A stretch of DNA of 64,000 nt from Asterias amurensis (Eukaryota; Echinodermata; Asteroidea; Forcipulatida; Asteriidae): contig NC_092669.1 of the NCBI RefSeq assembly GCF_032118995.1, positions 992,001 through 1,056,000 on the forward strand. Direction: 5' to 3'. The position numbers and the translations under genes are program-made. Below the pieces are notes generated by a model. It was not told the origin of the DNA. It searched no databases and was given only the letters and a program-made list of their open reading frames with translations. Positions 12,301-21,738 of the stretch are shown here, piece after piece; position 1 is the stretch's first letter; every line of letters starts with the position of its first letter.

Positions 12301-15300
12301 GCGTGTATCGCATTATGTGGCACAACTGTTTCAGCCGGTTTTTTGTTCAACCAATAGGAATGAAGAAACTGCCTTAAAAGCACAGGTGCAAGCTTGTGTG
12401 TCATGCCCATGTTTCAACACTTTTTACTGGTCATTATCAAAGGTTTATACACCCCCACGTGACTTGCTCTCCACCAATAGGCATAGCAAAACTGTCTGAA
12501 GTATTTATGAATATTTGATAATATTTTTTTTTTTATATTTTAAAAACAAATTCTCTGTCTTTTGGGTTTTTTTTTTTTTTCAAAGAAAAAAGGGCCTCCT
12601 GCATTTTTTCTAAAAGGCATGACATTAAACCTGTTTTTTTTTGTTAAGGCCTTATCATTCTCAATTTTATTTAAGTGTCATTTGTGTTTTAATTTTAGTG
12701 ATCCGTCTATGGTTCACTTTTTAACTTTGTATTCTCCTGAGTTTTTTATGAAAAAAATGTGTTTTTGTTTTTTTTGTTTTTTTTTGTATTTTTTATTGGT
12801 GTGGTTCTTATGTGAGCAAAAAGGGCCAAACATATAAAATTTACCTTGCAGGGACATAAAACTTAAAACTTTTATTGTATTGTATTGTCTTGTCATTGAC
12901 AGTTTGAGTGTTGTGGTTGGACTGGTGAAACCCACGATGCAGCAATGCTGTTTCAAGCCACTGTTTGGTTTGCACATACTTATCTTAAAGTTCCCCCTTC
13001 TTGCTGTAAACGTGATGCAGAAGGTAACCCCATTAATCTGAAGAGTTGTCAGAACGAGTTTAATAACGACATGACTTGGGTCAACAACGTGGTAAGTCTG
13101 CTCTCCTTTGTTGTTGTTTTTTTTTGGGGGGGGGAGGGCGGATGGGGGGAGAGTAGATGTTCAATTTGCATCGGGATAAAGACAATTATATTATTTTTTA
13201 ACCCTAATACCGATGTGTGTAAAGCATTCTACTGTAATGGGGCTGGAAACCGCCTGACTCAGCAGATCATGCACTCAGATATTAAGTTACTCGTCCAAAA
13301 TGGTTTTTAGGGTGCGCAAACAATGCAAGGAGCTAGCGTCTCACAACAAAATGCCTCTTGCACTACTCTGATTGGTCATTAAACACAAGCGTAAGGATTA
13401 TGTTAGTCATTATAAGCCTTGGCTAAAAACGGCACAGGTTAATTTAACTTGTTAAGGTCATCAAACTTTTGGTTAACAAGTATAAAGTAATTCTTTAGAT
13501 TTAAATATAACATTGAACTTGTAAACATAAAATTAAACTAAAATCTTGTAAATAAAGTGTTTGTTACACTAAGAACAAAAAAGGGTTTATAATTGGGTGG
13601 GATTAGGAACCCATTTACTATTCTCAGGGAAAAGATTATATTGCCTTTGGGTGTAATTCTGACTTTCTCGACTTTGAAAAAGTGTTCAGTTCTGTCTTTT
13701 TAAGATCTGGGACTCTGGGAAATTGACCTTTGAATCGGCGAGTGAGTCATATCTCTTCTTTACTAGTCTGCCAGGCGAGTCAATACGTTTTCATTGGCAC
13801 GATAAATGAAGGGTATGGGTGGTAAAATCTTAAGGAGAGATTGTTGTGAAGTTTGCAAAATGATTTGACAAGTCTTGATTTGCATTAGATTTAATGTGGC
13901 CGATTGTCTATTTCAGTATGGGGGTGTTCAAACTTCCACATGTCTGGCATGTAGTTAGGTGGATGGGGAAGCGTACTGAGCATTAACCCAATTCACCTGA
14001 CGTCATCATCAGAATAATCTTCGATGCGCCATTTTGGTGGGCAATGTCACTGTTGAAATGAAGTGTGCATTTTAGGCGAAGTGACGTTTACACATAAAAC
14101 CTATTGGCCACCAAAATGGTGAGCGTGACACAGTCGTCGCGTGTGCCGTGCGTGCAAGGGGTCAATACAGTGCTTTAGAGACATCGGTGTATGGGTGCGT
14201 TTTAAAGGCAGTGGACGGACACTATTGGTAATTACTCAAAATAACTATTATCATAAAACCTTACTTGGTACCGAGTAATGGGGAGAGGTTGGTAGTATAA
14301 AACATCCTGAGAAATGACTCCCTCTGAAGTGGAGTCGTTTTCGAGAAAGAAGTAATCTTCCACGAATTTGATTTCGAGACTTTAGATTTAGAATTTGAGG
14401 TCTTGAAATCAAGCATCTAAAAGCACACAACTTCATGTGACAGTGGTGTTTTTTCTTTCATTTTTATGTCGCAACTTCGACGACCGATTGAGCTCAAATT
14501 TTTACAGGTTTGTTATTTTATACATACACGTATGTTGAGATACAGCAAGTGAGAAGACTAGTCTTTGGCAATTACCAATAGTGACTGTCCAGTGTCTTTA
14601 AAGGAACACGTTGCCTCGGACGAGTTGGTCTATAAAAAAGCGTTTGAAACCGTTTGTTATGAAAAGTATATGGTTGGAAAGATGTTTTAAAAGTAGGATA
14701 TAATGATCCACACAAGTATCACTCGAAATTGCACGGTTTTCATTTACGTTGCGAATTCACACGGTCGGCCATTTATGTGAGTCAACTCCATTTATGGGAG
14801 TCAACTTTTTGACTCCCATAAATGGCCGACCGTTTTAGTCGACGAGGTAAAACAAAAACCCACGCAATTTTGAGGCATATTTGTGTAGATCATTGAATTC
14901 TACTTTTACAACAGCTTTCTAACCATATGCATTTTATAACAAACGGTTACAAACGCTTTTCAAAGACCAACTTGACCATTCCAAGGCAACGTGTTCCTTT
15001 AATAAGTGGTGTCTCTGATATTCTCTGTCTCTTTGTTTTATTTCTCCAGGGCTGTCACCCTGTGGTTGTTCAGCAGGCCTACAAATTCGCAACGATTTTA
15101 GCTGGTGTTGGTATAGGCATCTCTCTGTTTCAGGTTGGTCAATTGAGACTTTTTCAGCCTTTAATTTTGGTTGTCTCTTTTTCTAGTTTTCATGGTTATC
15201 TGCATTTTGAACACTATGTATTTTTATAATTTATTGTTTACTTCCTAGATCGTTTAATGGTTTAATATTTTTATCGTTCATTGTCATGCGCCTTTGAACA

Positions 15301-15687
15301 GCTTTGCCATGAATTGGCGCAGTATAAATACATTTTTATTATGTTAGCATAAGGGGCACCATTTCATAGAGCTGCTTAAGCACAAAAAGTAGCTAAGCAT
15401 AACAAAATTCTGCTTAGAACAAGGTTACCAAACTACCATGTCATGTGTAGAATTTATGACTGGTATCCTGCTCATTTCTGCTTAGCAGATTATTGTTATT
15501 AAGCAACTTTTTCTGATTAAGCAGCTATATGAAATTGGGCCCCGGATTGTGACTGTAATTTTTATAACAACTTTCAAACAATTTTTGTTTTCTTAAATTT
15601 ATTTTTAATATTCTTGTATTTTTTTTGTTTTTCGATTCACAGCTGTTTGGAATGATCCTGGCCTTCTGCTTGTATCGACAGATCTGA
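9354..15687 (+). CDS. Tetraspanin, four-pass membrane scaffold protein (7 exons)
   Basis: Coding exons: 9354-9443, 9826-10023, 10641-10715, 11692-11796, 12903-13091, 15050-15133, 15643-15687. Every junction is GT/AG, every intron is phase 0, and the join gives 261 aa. Seen in the translation: cytoplasmic Cys13 and Cys17 before TM1, which contains the family's polar Asn (N26); TM2 ending in GCCG (82-85); TM3 with Glu108; a large extracellular loop with the hallmark CCG (159-161), PPSCC (187-191), Cys205 and Cys221; TM4 and a short tail ending CLYRQI. Six loop cysteines predict three disulphides. Tetraspanins organise membrane microdomains with integrins and other partners; the specific member cannot be named. 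The start is chosen because the Kozak-like ACCATGG opens the only frame joining all exons. An ATTAAA-type poly(A) signal near 15705 is possible. Introns 1, 2, 3 and 5 carry transposons. Confidence 0.94.
9573..9759. mobile_element. MITE in tetraspanin intron 1
   Basis: About 187 bp with inverted ends AGGCCCGGTCCCACTGGAGC and GCATTGGGACCGGCCT. The arms contain CGATAACGATAAC-type blocks and a mirrored CCAATAGAACGCG core. It is followed by TTAA (9760-9763); the left flank is GTAA. Non-autonomous, TTAA-type candidate. Confidence 0.75.
10248..10603 (+). mobile_element. TTAA-flanked MITE, family A (copy 2), intron 2
   Basis: Begins AGGCAGTGGACACTTTTGG and ends CAATAGTGTCCACTGCCT. It is bounded by TTAA at 10244-10247 and 10604-10607. 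Same interior order as the copy at 661-1038. It lies wholly in an intron and leaves the flanking splice sites intact. Confidence 0.88.
10984..11087. repeat. Palindromic GGGCCCAATTTCATAGAGCT repeat, intron 3
   Basis: Ends are AGGGCCCAATTTCATAGAGC and its reverse complement GCTCTATGAAATTGGGCCCT, about 104 bp in all, with TGCTTAGCACAAAA in the interior. Related copies occur near 15350, 20228, 23955, 28695 and 51715, so it is a common short hairpin element in this genome. Confidence 0.8.
11244..11578. mobile_element. TTAA-flanked MITE, family C, intron 3
   Basis: 335 bp between TTAA at 11240-11243 and 11579-11582. The ends are AGATGCTATGTCAGATTTTT and AAAAATCTGACATAGCATCT, a perfect 20-bp inverted repeat continuing into GGCC. 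It is a third TTAA family and shares no interior with A or B. Confidence 0.86.
12094..12150. repeat. Short 18-bp tandem repeat (about 3 copies)
   Basis: The unit CATAAATAAATACCTTTT is repeated about three times within tetraspanin intron 4. No function suggested. Confidence 0.8.
13981..14166 (-). repeat. Interspersed repeat, inverted partner of 3641-3826
   Basis: Reverse-complement copy of the 3641-3826 repeat, sharing CCCAATTCACCTGACGTCATC and GCGCCATTTTGGTGG blocks with it (each shown only in part). Located in tetraspanin intron 5. Confidence 0.6.
14206..14597 (-). mobile_element. TTAA-flanked MITE, family A (copy 3), intron 5
   Basis: Reverse orientation relative to copy 1. Bounded by TTAA at 14202-14205 and 14598-14601. 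The right end is diverged (CCAGTGTCT). The right-hand TTAA is also the left boundary of the next element, so two elements sit back to back. Confidence 0.85.
14602..14998. mobile_element. TTAA-flanked MITE, family D (copy 1), intron 5
   Basis: 397 bp between TTAA at 14598-14601 and 14999-15002. The long inverted ends (AGGAACACGTTGCCTCGGAC and its partner CCAAGGCAACGTGTTCCT) extend with gaps through the AACCGTTTGTTAT blocks. A central palindrome is formed by GGCCATTTATG and CATAAATGGCC. Other copies lie at 51355 and 52137. It lies 47 bp before exon 6. Confidence 0.88.
15350..15543. repeat. Palindromic CCATTTCATAGAGCTGCTTAAG repeat, intron 6
   Basis: Inverted ends CATTTCATAGAGCTGCTTAA and TTAAGCAGCTATATGAAAT enclose AAGCAT and GCTTAGCAG blocks. 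It is a longer relative of the hairpin at 10984. Confidence 0.7.
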
Positions 15688-15787
15688 CCAAAACCAAATT
15701 TGAATTAAAAATATATTTAAAAAAATTCATCAGCATGAAATGTTACTTAAAAAAATCTTTATAAAAAACTTCCACTCTATGTCCCTA

Positions 15788-16200
15788 ATAATAATAATAG
15801 TAATAATGACATCTTCTGTAGCACCGGTATCCACAACAAAGTGCTCATGGCACTTGCTTGAATAAAAACGTTCCCCCTTGGTTGTTCTCCAGCAGTGCAA
15901 AGATCAAGAAAAATTAAAAATTCCAATGTCTAGTGAATGTTACTGAAATGTTTTTGAAAAAATGGGTCTTCAGGGTTGATTTGAAAGTGTTTATTATCTG
16001 GACGGCTTTGATGGAATGTGGTAGACCGTTCCACACCTTCCCTGCAGCTACCTGGAAAAAATGGGATCCCCATGAATTACTTCCAGCACAATCCACAAGA
16101 CGAAACTTGTCAGCAGCTGAACGTAGATGATCACATGCTGGTACATATTGCTGGATGAGATCACAGAGGTTCTATATATGCACCATGTTTCAAGAATACC
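15788..16200 (-). mobile_element. Non-LTR retrotransposon (LINE) 3' fragment
   Basis: On the minus strand the translation from 16096 down to 15914 reads like the C-terminal end of a CR1/Jockey/L2-type reverse-transcriptase ORF: GKVWNGLPHSIK, then TFKSTLKTHFF. The pattern W-N-x-L-P-x-x-I followed by F-K-x-x-L-K is typical of that region. Plus-strand AATAATAATAATAG at 15788-15805 would be the element's 3' microsatellite tail. It is heavily 5'-truncated, with no reverse-transcriptase or endonuclease core, so it is inactive. Confidence 0.75.
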
Positions 16201-16335
16201 CCAGGGTTTTATCGCTTACACTCCTACTCAAGTGTAGGGCTACGATCGATTGGTATTAATCGATCGATTGGTATTAATCCTAACTTGCTTTTAATGACAC
16301 AGAGATAAGATTGGTTGACAAATTGTGGAGTTTAA

Positions 16336-16576
16336 GGGTGCGTTCAATAAGCTTCCCTGTGTCCCCTGCTCACTCGGGTGAGCCCCTGACAAGAGCTTAT
16401 AGAACGATCACTCACCCTCTCGTGGTGACGTCATGCACCTCGGGCCATCCCCAAGTGACCCGTCCCAAAAGCAGGGCTCTTGTCTGACCCAGGTGAGCCC
16501 CTAGAATGACGTCAAAGCTATTCGAATGTACAGAGGGCAGACCGGGGTCGACCCGGGAAAGCTAATCGAACAAACC
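16336..16576. mobile_element. MITE candidate with GTGCGTTCAATAAGC ends
   Basis: The left end (GGGTGCGTTCAATAAGCTTC) and right end (GGGAAAGCTAATCGAACAAA) form an imperfect inverted repeat. The interior is GC-rich with GGTGAGCCCCT in repeated and mirrored form. The target-site duplication was not resolved. Confidence 0.6.
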
Positions 16577-16640
16577 CAAAGATTGATTGATCGATGATAA
16601 GATTGATTACTAGAGATAAGATTAATTGTAAAGCTATATG

Positions 16641-16642
<2 letters not shown>

Positions 16643-16674
<32 letters not shown>
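16643..16674. repeat. Poly-C run of 32 bases
   Basis: An uninterrupted run of 32 C as printed. Such tracts are often mis-sized in assemblies, so its length should not be trusted. Confidence 0.95.
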
Positions 16675-16676
<2 letters not shown>

Positions 16677-16739
16677 GGTGCTTATTCCCAGGGAATAGAG
16701 TAGTGCGAAAAGGTATTTAAATGTTTGCACCCAATTATT

Positions 16740-17425
16740 ACAACCCAGTTTTGTCTTATATGACTTGTGTTATTTTCAATGTTTATTTGTTATATTACTG
16801 TCTTTCAACTTGCAGTGCAATTGTTCGTTATCCTTGGTTTATATTTTATTACTAACACTAAGCTGTTTTCATATTGCCTTTTTTTTACTGTGTGGTGCAA
16901 TGTATTTTTTATAAGGCCAATTAAAATAAAAATATGTGTAACATCCTGCCTTTTTGAAAAAGAAAAAAAACGAGGAGGTTTTTTTTTCTCTTCTTTTTAT
17001 AAGACAACTGACTCGTTTTTTTTCTTTCTTCAAACTTTTTTTTTTTTTTAACTGAGATTGTATAAACTTATCCCTTTTTAAAAAGGGAGGCGGCCTCTGA
17101 ATAGGATGTTGGCAACGACGCTAAACATGTTTTAGTTTTTGGGGGGGCCTAAGGCCTTGTTTTTGCAAATTTCTTTTTTGTTCTCACCTGTTAACAAATA
17201 AATTTTGAAGCAAGAATCAATTTCAAACTGATGTTGATTCTTAAAACAGATGTTCCTGATACATTTATTGATGATTTGATTTTAAAAGGTTATTCTCCTT
17301 TGAAATATCAATAATGTAAATTTATTGGCAAGTTACTTAACAAAAAAACTACACACTTAATCTTGTAGGGTTTGAAGTAATGTCATGTTCACACACATGT
17401 CTTTCTGGGAGTTGTGTTTTGCTCT
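16740..17425. other. AT-rich non-coding stretch
   Basis: Long poly-T segments and short frames of no recognisable character. The 94-aa frame at 16767-17051 is Phe/Tyr-rich low-complexity translation, not a credible gene. Confidence 0.45.
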
Positions 17426-17427
17426 GA

Positions 17428-17524
17428 AAAGAACTTGGGGTTCTAAAAAGAACTTTGGGTTCTGAAAAGAACCTGGGGTTCTGAAAAGAACCTGGGGTTC
17501 TGAAAAGAACCTGGGGTTCTGAAT
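17428..17524 (+). repeat. 19-bp minisatellite (about 5 copies)
   Basis: Unit GAACCTGGGGTTCTGAAAA repeats with period 19. The left-most copies are diverged (GAACTTGGGGTTCTAAAAA) and the right-most are identical. Each unit contains a small GAACC...GGTTC dyad. Confidence 0.9.
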
Positions 17525-17676
17525 CGTTTGGGGTGGGAGATGAAATAACTGAGAGGCTGAGATTTATAAATGTAAATAATGTAAAATTTGAAATTATTTA
17601 GCAGTGCCTTACGAAGTCTGTATGACATGTATTCCGGTTTTTTTTAATTTATAATAAACAGGAATTCTTCTTTTAA

Positions 17677-18054
17677 AGGCAGTGGACACTATTGGTAATT
17701 ACTCAAAATAATTATAAGCATTACACCTTACATGGTAACGAGTTATCGGGAGAGGTTGATAGTATAAAGCATTGTGAGAAATGGCTCCCTCTGAAGTAAC
17801 ATGGTTTTTGAGAAAGAAGTAATTTTCCACGATTTTGATTTCGAGACCTCAGGTTTTGAATTTGAGGTCTCGAAATCAAGCATCTGAAAGCACACAGCTT
17901 CGTGTGACAAGGGTGTTTTTTCTCTCATAGTTATCTCGCAACTTCGATGACCAATTGAGCTCAAATTTTCACAGGCTTGTTATTTTATGCATATGTTGAG
18001 ATACACCAAGTGAGAAGACTGGTCTTTGACAATTACCAATAGTGTCCACTCTCT
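17677..18054 (-). mobile_element. TTAA-flanked MITE, family A (copy 4)
   Basis: Reverse-orientation copy bounded by TTAA at 17673-17676 and 18055-18058. All interior blocks of the family are present, including the GAGGTCTCGAAATC block. The sequence right after it (AGGGAAGGTAAACATTTGG) looks like the end of another TTAA-type element. Confidence 0.88.
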
Positions 18055-18117
18055 TTAAAGGGAAGGTAAACATTTGGTAATCACTCTAGAAATTATTGGC
18101 AATAAAAGTTTGTATGA

Positions 18118-18257
18118 GGCCGTGTCCGAATTGGTGGCTACGGCTGCAGCTACGACCGTTGCCAGGGGTGTTGCTAAGGGCGTCCTATACTTCAATGCAC
18201 GGTGACGCGGCGATCCGGCCGTAGCCATAGCCGTAGCCGCCAATTCGGATCCGGCCT
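18118..18257. repeat. GC-rich inverted repeat (MITE candidate)
   Basis: Arms GGCCGTGTCCGAATTGGTGG and AGCCGCCAATTCGGATCCGG enclose mirrored GGCTACGGCT blocks. A diverged copy is at 53262-53404. It is markedly GC-rich in AT-rich surroundings. Confidence 0.75.
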
Positions 18258-18390
18258 TACAAACCTACATAAGCTTGTGATAGTATGAAGTATCATGGGA
18301 AACCTTTCAAAAAGTAATGTGGTTTGTAAAAAGATATCAGTTTTAATTCCCGAACACTTGAATCTGGAAGCGTTACCGTGGTAATTCTTA

Positions 18391-18590
18391 TCAGATTATG
18401 TATTCCTATTTGGGATTATGTATTCCTATTTGAGATTATGTATTTCTATTTGGGATTATGTATTCCTATTTGGGATTATGTATTCCTATTTGGGATTATT
18501 TATTCCTATTTGGGATTACGTATTCCTATTTGGCATTGTGTATTCCTATTTGGGATTATGTGTTCCTATTTGGGATTATGTTTCCTGTGT
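18391..18590 (+). repeat. 20-bp minisatellite (about 10 copies)
   Basis: Unit GATTATGTATTCCTATTTGG, period 20, with scattered substitutions. It yields long ORFs in two frames (18378-18662 and 18418-18624) that are repeat artefacts. Confidence 0.92.
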
Positions 18591-18599
18591 GGACACAAC

Positions 18600-19885
18600 T
18601 GCATCGGATTTTTGCGATATCTGAAAAACGTGAATGAATTTTCACATGTAATGAGTCGGTAAGATGGCCTTAGCTTTCGATCCAAACCGGACCTTCTTCA
18701 GAGGCAATAAGTTTTGTTGTTTACATAACAATATTATATTTTAAATTTATATACATCGGATTAAACCGATTCAACTGTTAAACAAAAAATGTATACTTTA
18801 CCTTAAAACCATGTGACATGTAACATCACAAGGTCAAAGGATCACAAGGCTAGTGTTCATACATAGCTAAATTAACAAAATCATGAAAGAAAACAAAATT
18901 CATAAAAAATGCAAATAAGACTTCCACCATACTCTATAGGAGGGAAATGGTGCAGCCATCCCACTTTTGTGCCTTAGAATAATTGTATAAAAACACGAAA
19001 TATTTTGCAGAATAAGTTTTGTTTTAATGTTGTTGTAAATTGTGTGATCTTTATTTAAGGCATGTATCAAGTTTTAAAAAGCATGTACTTAAGCTGAATA
19101 AGTAAATTTAAGGCATTCAAAACAATAGGCTTTGCAGATGTGATATTTTAAACAATATGATTTTTCAAAGTTGAATTTTTTTATTTTATATTCGCTTATA
19201 TTTGTGGTCAGGATTTATACTTTCTTTTTCTTTAAATATTCAAATAATAAAAGCGCTTTAAGCAGTTGTTTTCTTCCAAACTCTTCTACATTTTTAGGTT
19301 TGTAACCATTTTTATGGGGGGAGGTAGGGTGAGAAATTTTGGGGTTGGGGATATTATAAGCTAAAAAAACACAAATGCAGCCAAGATAAATTTTTTGCAA
19401 AGCATATTAATGTTTAAAATCTGACACTTCATAACTAAAAATTCCAAGCTGCTTTTAAATGTCATCCGAAATTTAAGAGAAGGAATAAATATTTGGTGCG
19501 AATTCAACTAGATTGCTACTTAGTTTAAAAAATAAATAAAAAACTATTTTAGTAATTACAAATGGTTTTTGTCACAGTTAAACTTGCTGAAAGTACATTC
19601 CAGAACGTGGAGAGTTATTTCAACTCTTCACAAATGTATTGTTGCCAGTAAACGTTTTAAAATTCTCATTCAAATTTGTGTGTTTGTTAGTTTTTTTCTC
19701 GTTTTTTTTTTGTTTTTTTACTACTTTTTATTATAGTTTTTGTAATGTGGCATAACTCTGTTTGATTATGTAAATGTCTTGTATAATACAAGGTATAGAA
19801 TGTTTGCTGCTATTGTTTGAGAGATTAAATAATCAATGTTTCAAAATGTGTTAGTTTGTTCAAACCAATCAATTGTTTTGTGGAT
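18600..19885. other. Non-coding stretch, no gene recognised
   Basis: AT-rich sequence with no domain-bearing ORF, no clear tandem array and no element boundary that I could fix. Confidence 0.4.
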
Positions 19886-19889
19886 ATTT

Positions 19890-20085
19890 TTGGCACTGGA
19901 CACTATTGGAAATTTCTCAAAATAATTGTTAGCATTAAAACATACTAAGTAGCGTACAAGCAATGGAGAGCTGTTGTTAGTAAAAGCAACATTGTGAGAA
20001 ACGGATCCCTCTAAAGTAAAATTTCCCAATTAAATATTTTAACCAGCTGAGGTCTCAAATTCAAAGCATCTGAAAGTTTTGTTTT
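19890..20085 (-). mobile_element. Family A MITE, truncated copy
   Basis: Matches the end of family A in reverse orientation (GGCACTGGACACTATTGG, then the AATTTCTCAAAATAATTG, CAATGGAGAG and ACATTGTGAGAAACGG blocks). It stops after GAGGTCTCAAATTC, so it is about half an element, with deletions. Confidence 0.7.
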
Positions 20086-20227
20086 CACCTATATCTATCC
20101 CCATGTCAAGAAATAGGCCCCGGGGGTTATACATAAATATACTAAACTCTGAGACCTGGTTATTTAAAAAACATTCATGCCTTTTTCATATAAGTTCTGT
20201 TTTCAAATTCCTATACCATCCCCCAGT

Positions 20228-20435
20228 ACATCCTCTGAGACCTGGACCCAGTTTCATAGAGCTGCTAAGCACAAACATTTGCTTAGCATGACATTTTTGC
20301 CTAGATAAAAAAAGGATTAGCAACCAAATTTTCATGTGATTTTCAGGGTAAGCAAACAATATACAACAATGCAAATTTGATTGGTAATCCTGTTTTAATT
20401 AAGGAAGAATTTCATGCTAAGCAAAACAAAAACAC
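20228..20435. repeat. CCCAGTTTCATAGAGCTGC hairpin-family remnant
   Basis: Contains CCAGTTTCATAGAGCTGCTA, GCTTAGCATGACATTTTTGC and a mirrored AAGAATTTCATGCTAAGC. It is a diverged copy of the GGGCCCAATTTCATAGAGCT family next to the ZF gene 1 promoter. Confidence 0.6.
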
Positions 20436-20439
20436 TTTC

Positions 20440-20633
20440 ATGGTCACCCCCACGGAATCAACAGCTACCCCGCCCACCCACTTGTTAAACCTAAACTGTA
20501 GAGGGCGGGATTTGCAACAACAAAAAATCATTGTGTGATTCGCTTTATTTTGTTCTAGACTATGGATGGCGTGTTAATTCACGAACGGCGTGGCGTAGAC
20601 TAGTTTTTTGATCGAATTTACACATAACAAAAG
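20440..20633 (+). promoter_or_regulatory. Promoter and untranslated first exon of ZF gene 1
   Basis: Shares with 24925-25104 and 29690-29845 the ordered blocks GTCACCCC, TACCCCGCCCACCC, ACTTGTT and CTGTAGAGGGCG. It ends with a donor of the same type (AAAAG|GTATGT at 20634). The matching acceptor is 21735-21736, two bases before the start codon, so this is inferred to be a 5' UTR exon plus proximal promoter. The GC box and the CTCF-like CTGTAGAGGGCG at 20496-20507 are the only candidate protein-binding sites I can point to. The transcription start is unknown. Confidence 0.6.
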
Positions 20634-21302
20634 GTATGTTTCTGCTTTTTGTTAATGAGTTATATGTGTATATCTCACAGGCTATACATAATAATGTCGG
20701 GTATGCAAAAATACACCATTTTTAGTTGAGGCACTTTTTAGTAAAAATGTTAATAAATTTTCCTTTTTCGTCACTCACCACTGCTTTTAGTCTACCCGCA
20801 ACTCCGATGCGTTGCCGATGCGTTTTAATCAGCTTTTGCCCGCTTTTATCTGCAGGGGTTGGTGTGTGGTTTTTCATGCGTGACCTTGGTATGGTTTGAG
20901 TTGAATATATAAATAGTCCAAAGGGCTTCTGAAATTCAGGCTTTTTCGGCATTATCTGAAAAGTATTGACAGAAATAATGTAGCGGTTACACTGAAATAA
21001 ACTTCCAAAAAGACCAAAACCAAAGAGCATATCTGTCGTTTTGTATGAAAAATCGGTGCAACCATGGAGGTAATCCTACCTCCATGGTGCAACTCAAATT
21101 TTTAAAAGAGAAATTTTTACGTAAAAAATTGCTTCAAAAGGAAAGAAAACAAGTCACAAAAACACGACAGATTGTTCCGTTATGAATGTCAGCAACAGTC
21201 CAAAAATAGGGAGTTCCAAAAATAGTATACATGGAATGGATAGATTATTTAATATTCTTCCTGAGAACTAGTGAGAACGTCCTTACTCCATGGTTTTGCT
21301 TA

Positions 21303-21434
21303 GGATAACTTTCCGTATGGCGCCACCACTTTTTCACTCATTTTTACAAAAAGGGATATATCAATCAGGTAAATTAGATACTATATTATTTTATTTCGAA
21401 TGAAAAAGTGGTGGCGCCATACGGAAACTTTTCC
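21303..21434 (+). mobile_element. MITE, GG...CC family with 8-bp TSD (copy 2)
   Basis: 132 bp, ends GGATAACTTTCCGTATGGCG and CGCCATACGGAAACTTTTCC. It is flanked by the exact direct repeat TTTGCTTA at 21295-21302 and 21435-21442. It lies in the intron between first exon and coding exon of ZF gene 1. Confidence 0.9.
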
Positions 21435-21738
21435 TTTGCTTACTCCAAGAGCTATGCTACATGTACTATAGGTTCAGTCCGCTTTCATCTTCACGTGGAG
21501 ACCATAGTGGAACGACCTCATAGTTCTAGGAGTAGGTTTTACTTGCCAGCATAATCTTACTGACTTTCATTCACAGAACAGACACTGAGGAGAAACTGTT
21601 TTTAGTTTTGTTGGTCTTTTTTTTCAGAAAGCATTTGTTAAAGGAGGAATTCTAGATCGTCATTAGCAAGATGCTGAAGAGTAAAGGTTTTATTGCATTT
21701 TTTTGTGAAATTGTTTTGTCATTTTTATTATTACAGAT

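Noticed and set aside
12562-12837. Phe-rich 91-aa ORF in a tetraspanin intron
   Set aside because: Poly-T-driven low-complexity translation within intron 4, with no conservation evidence.
18378-18662. 94-aa ORF with YLGLCIPIWDYVF repeats
   Set aside because: Created by the 20-bp minisatellite.
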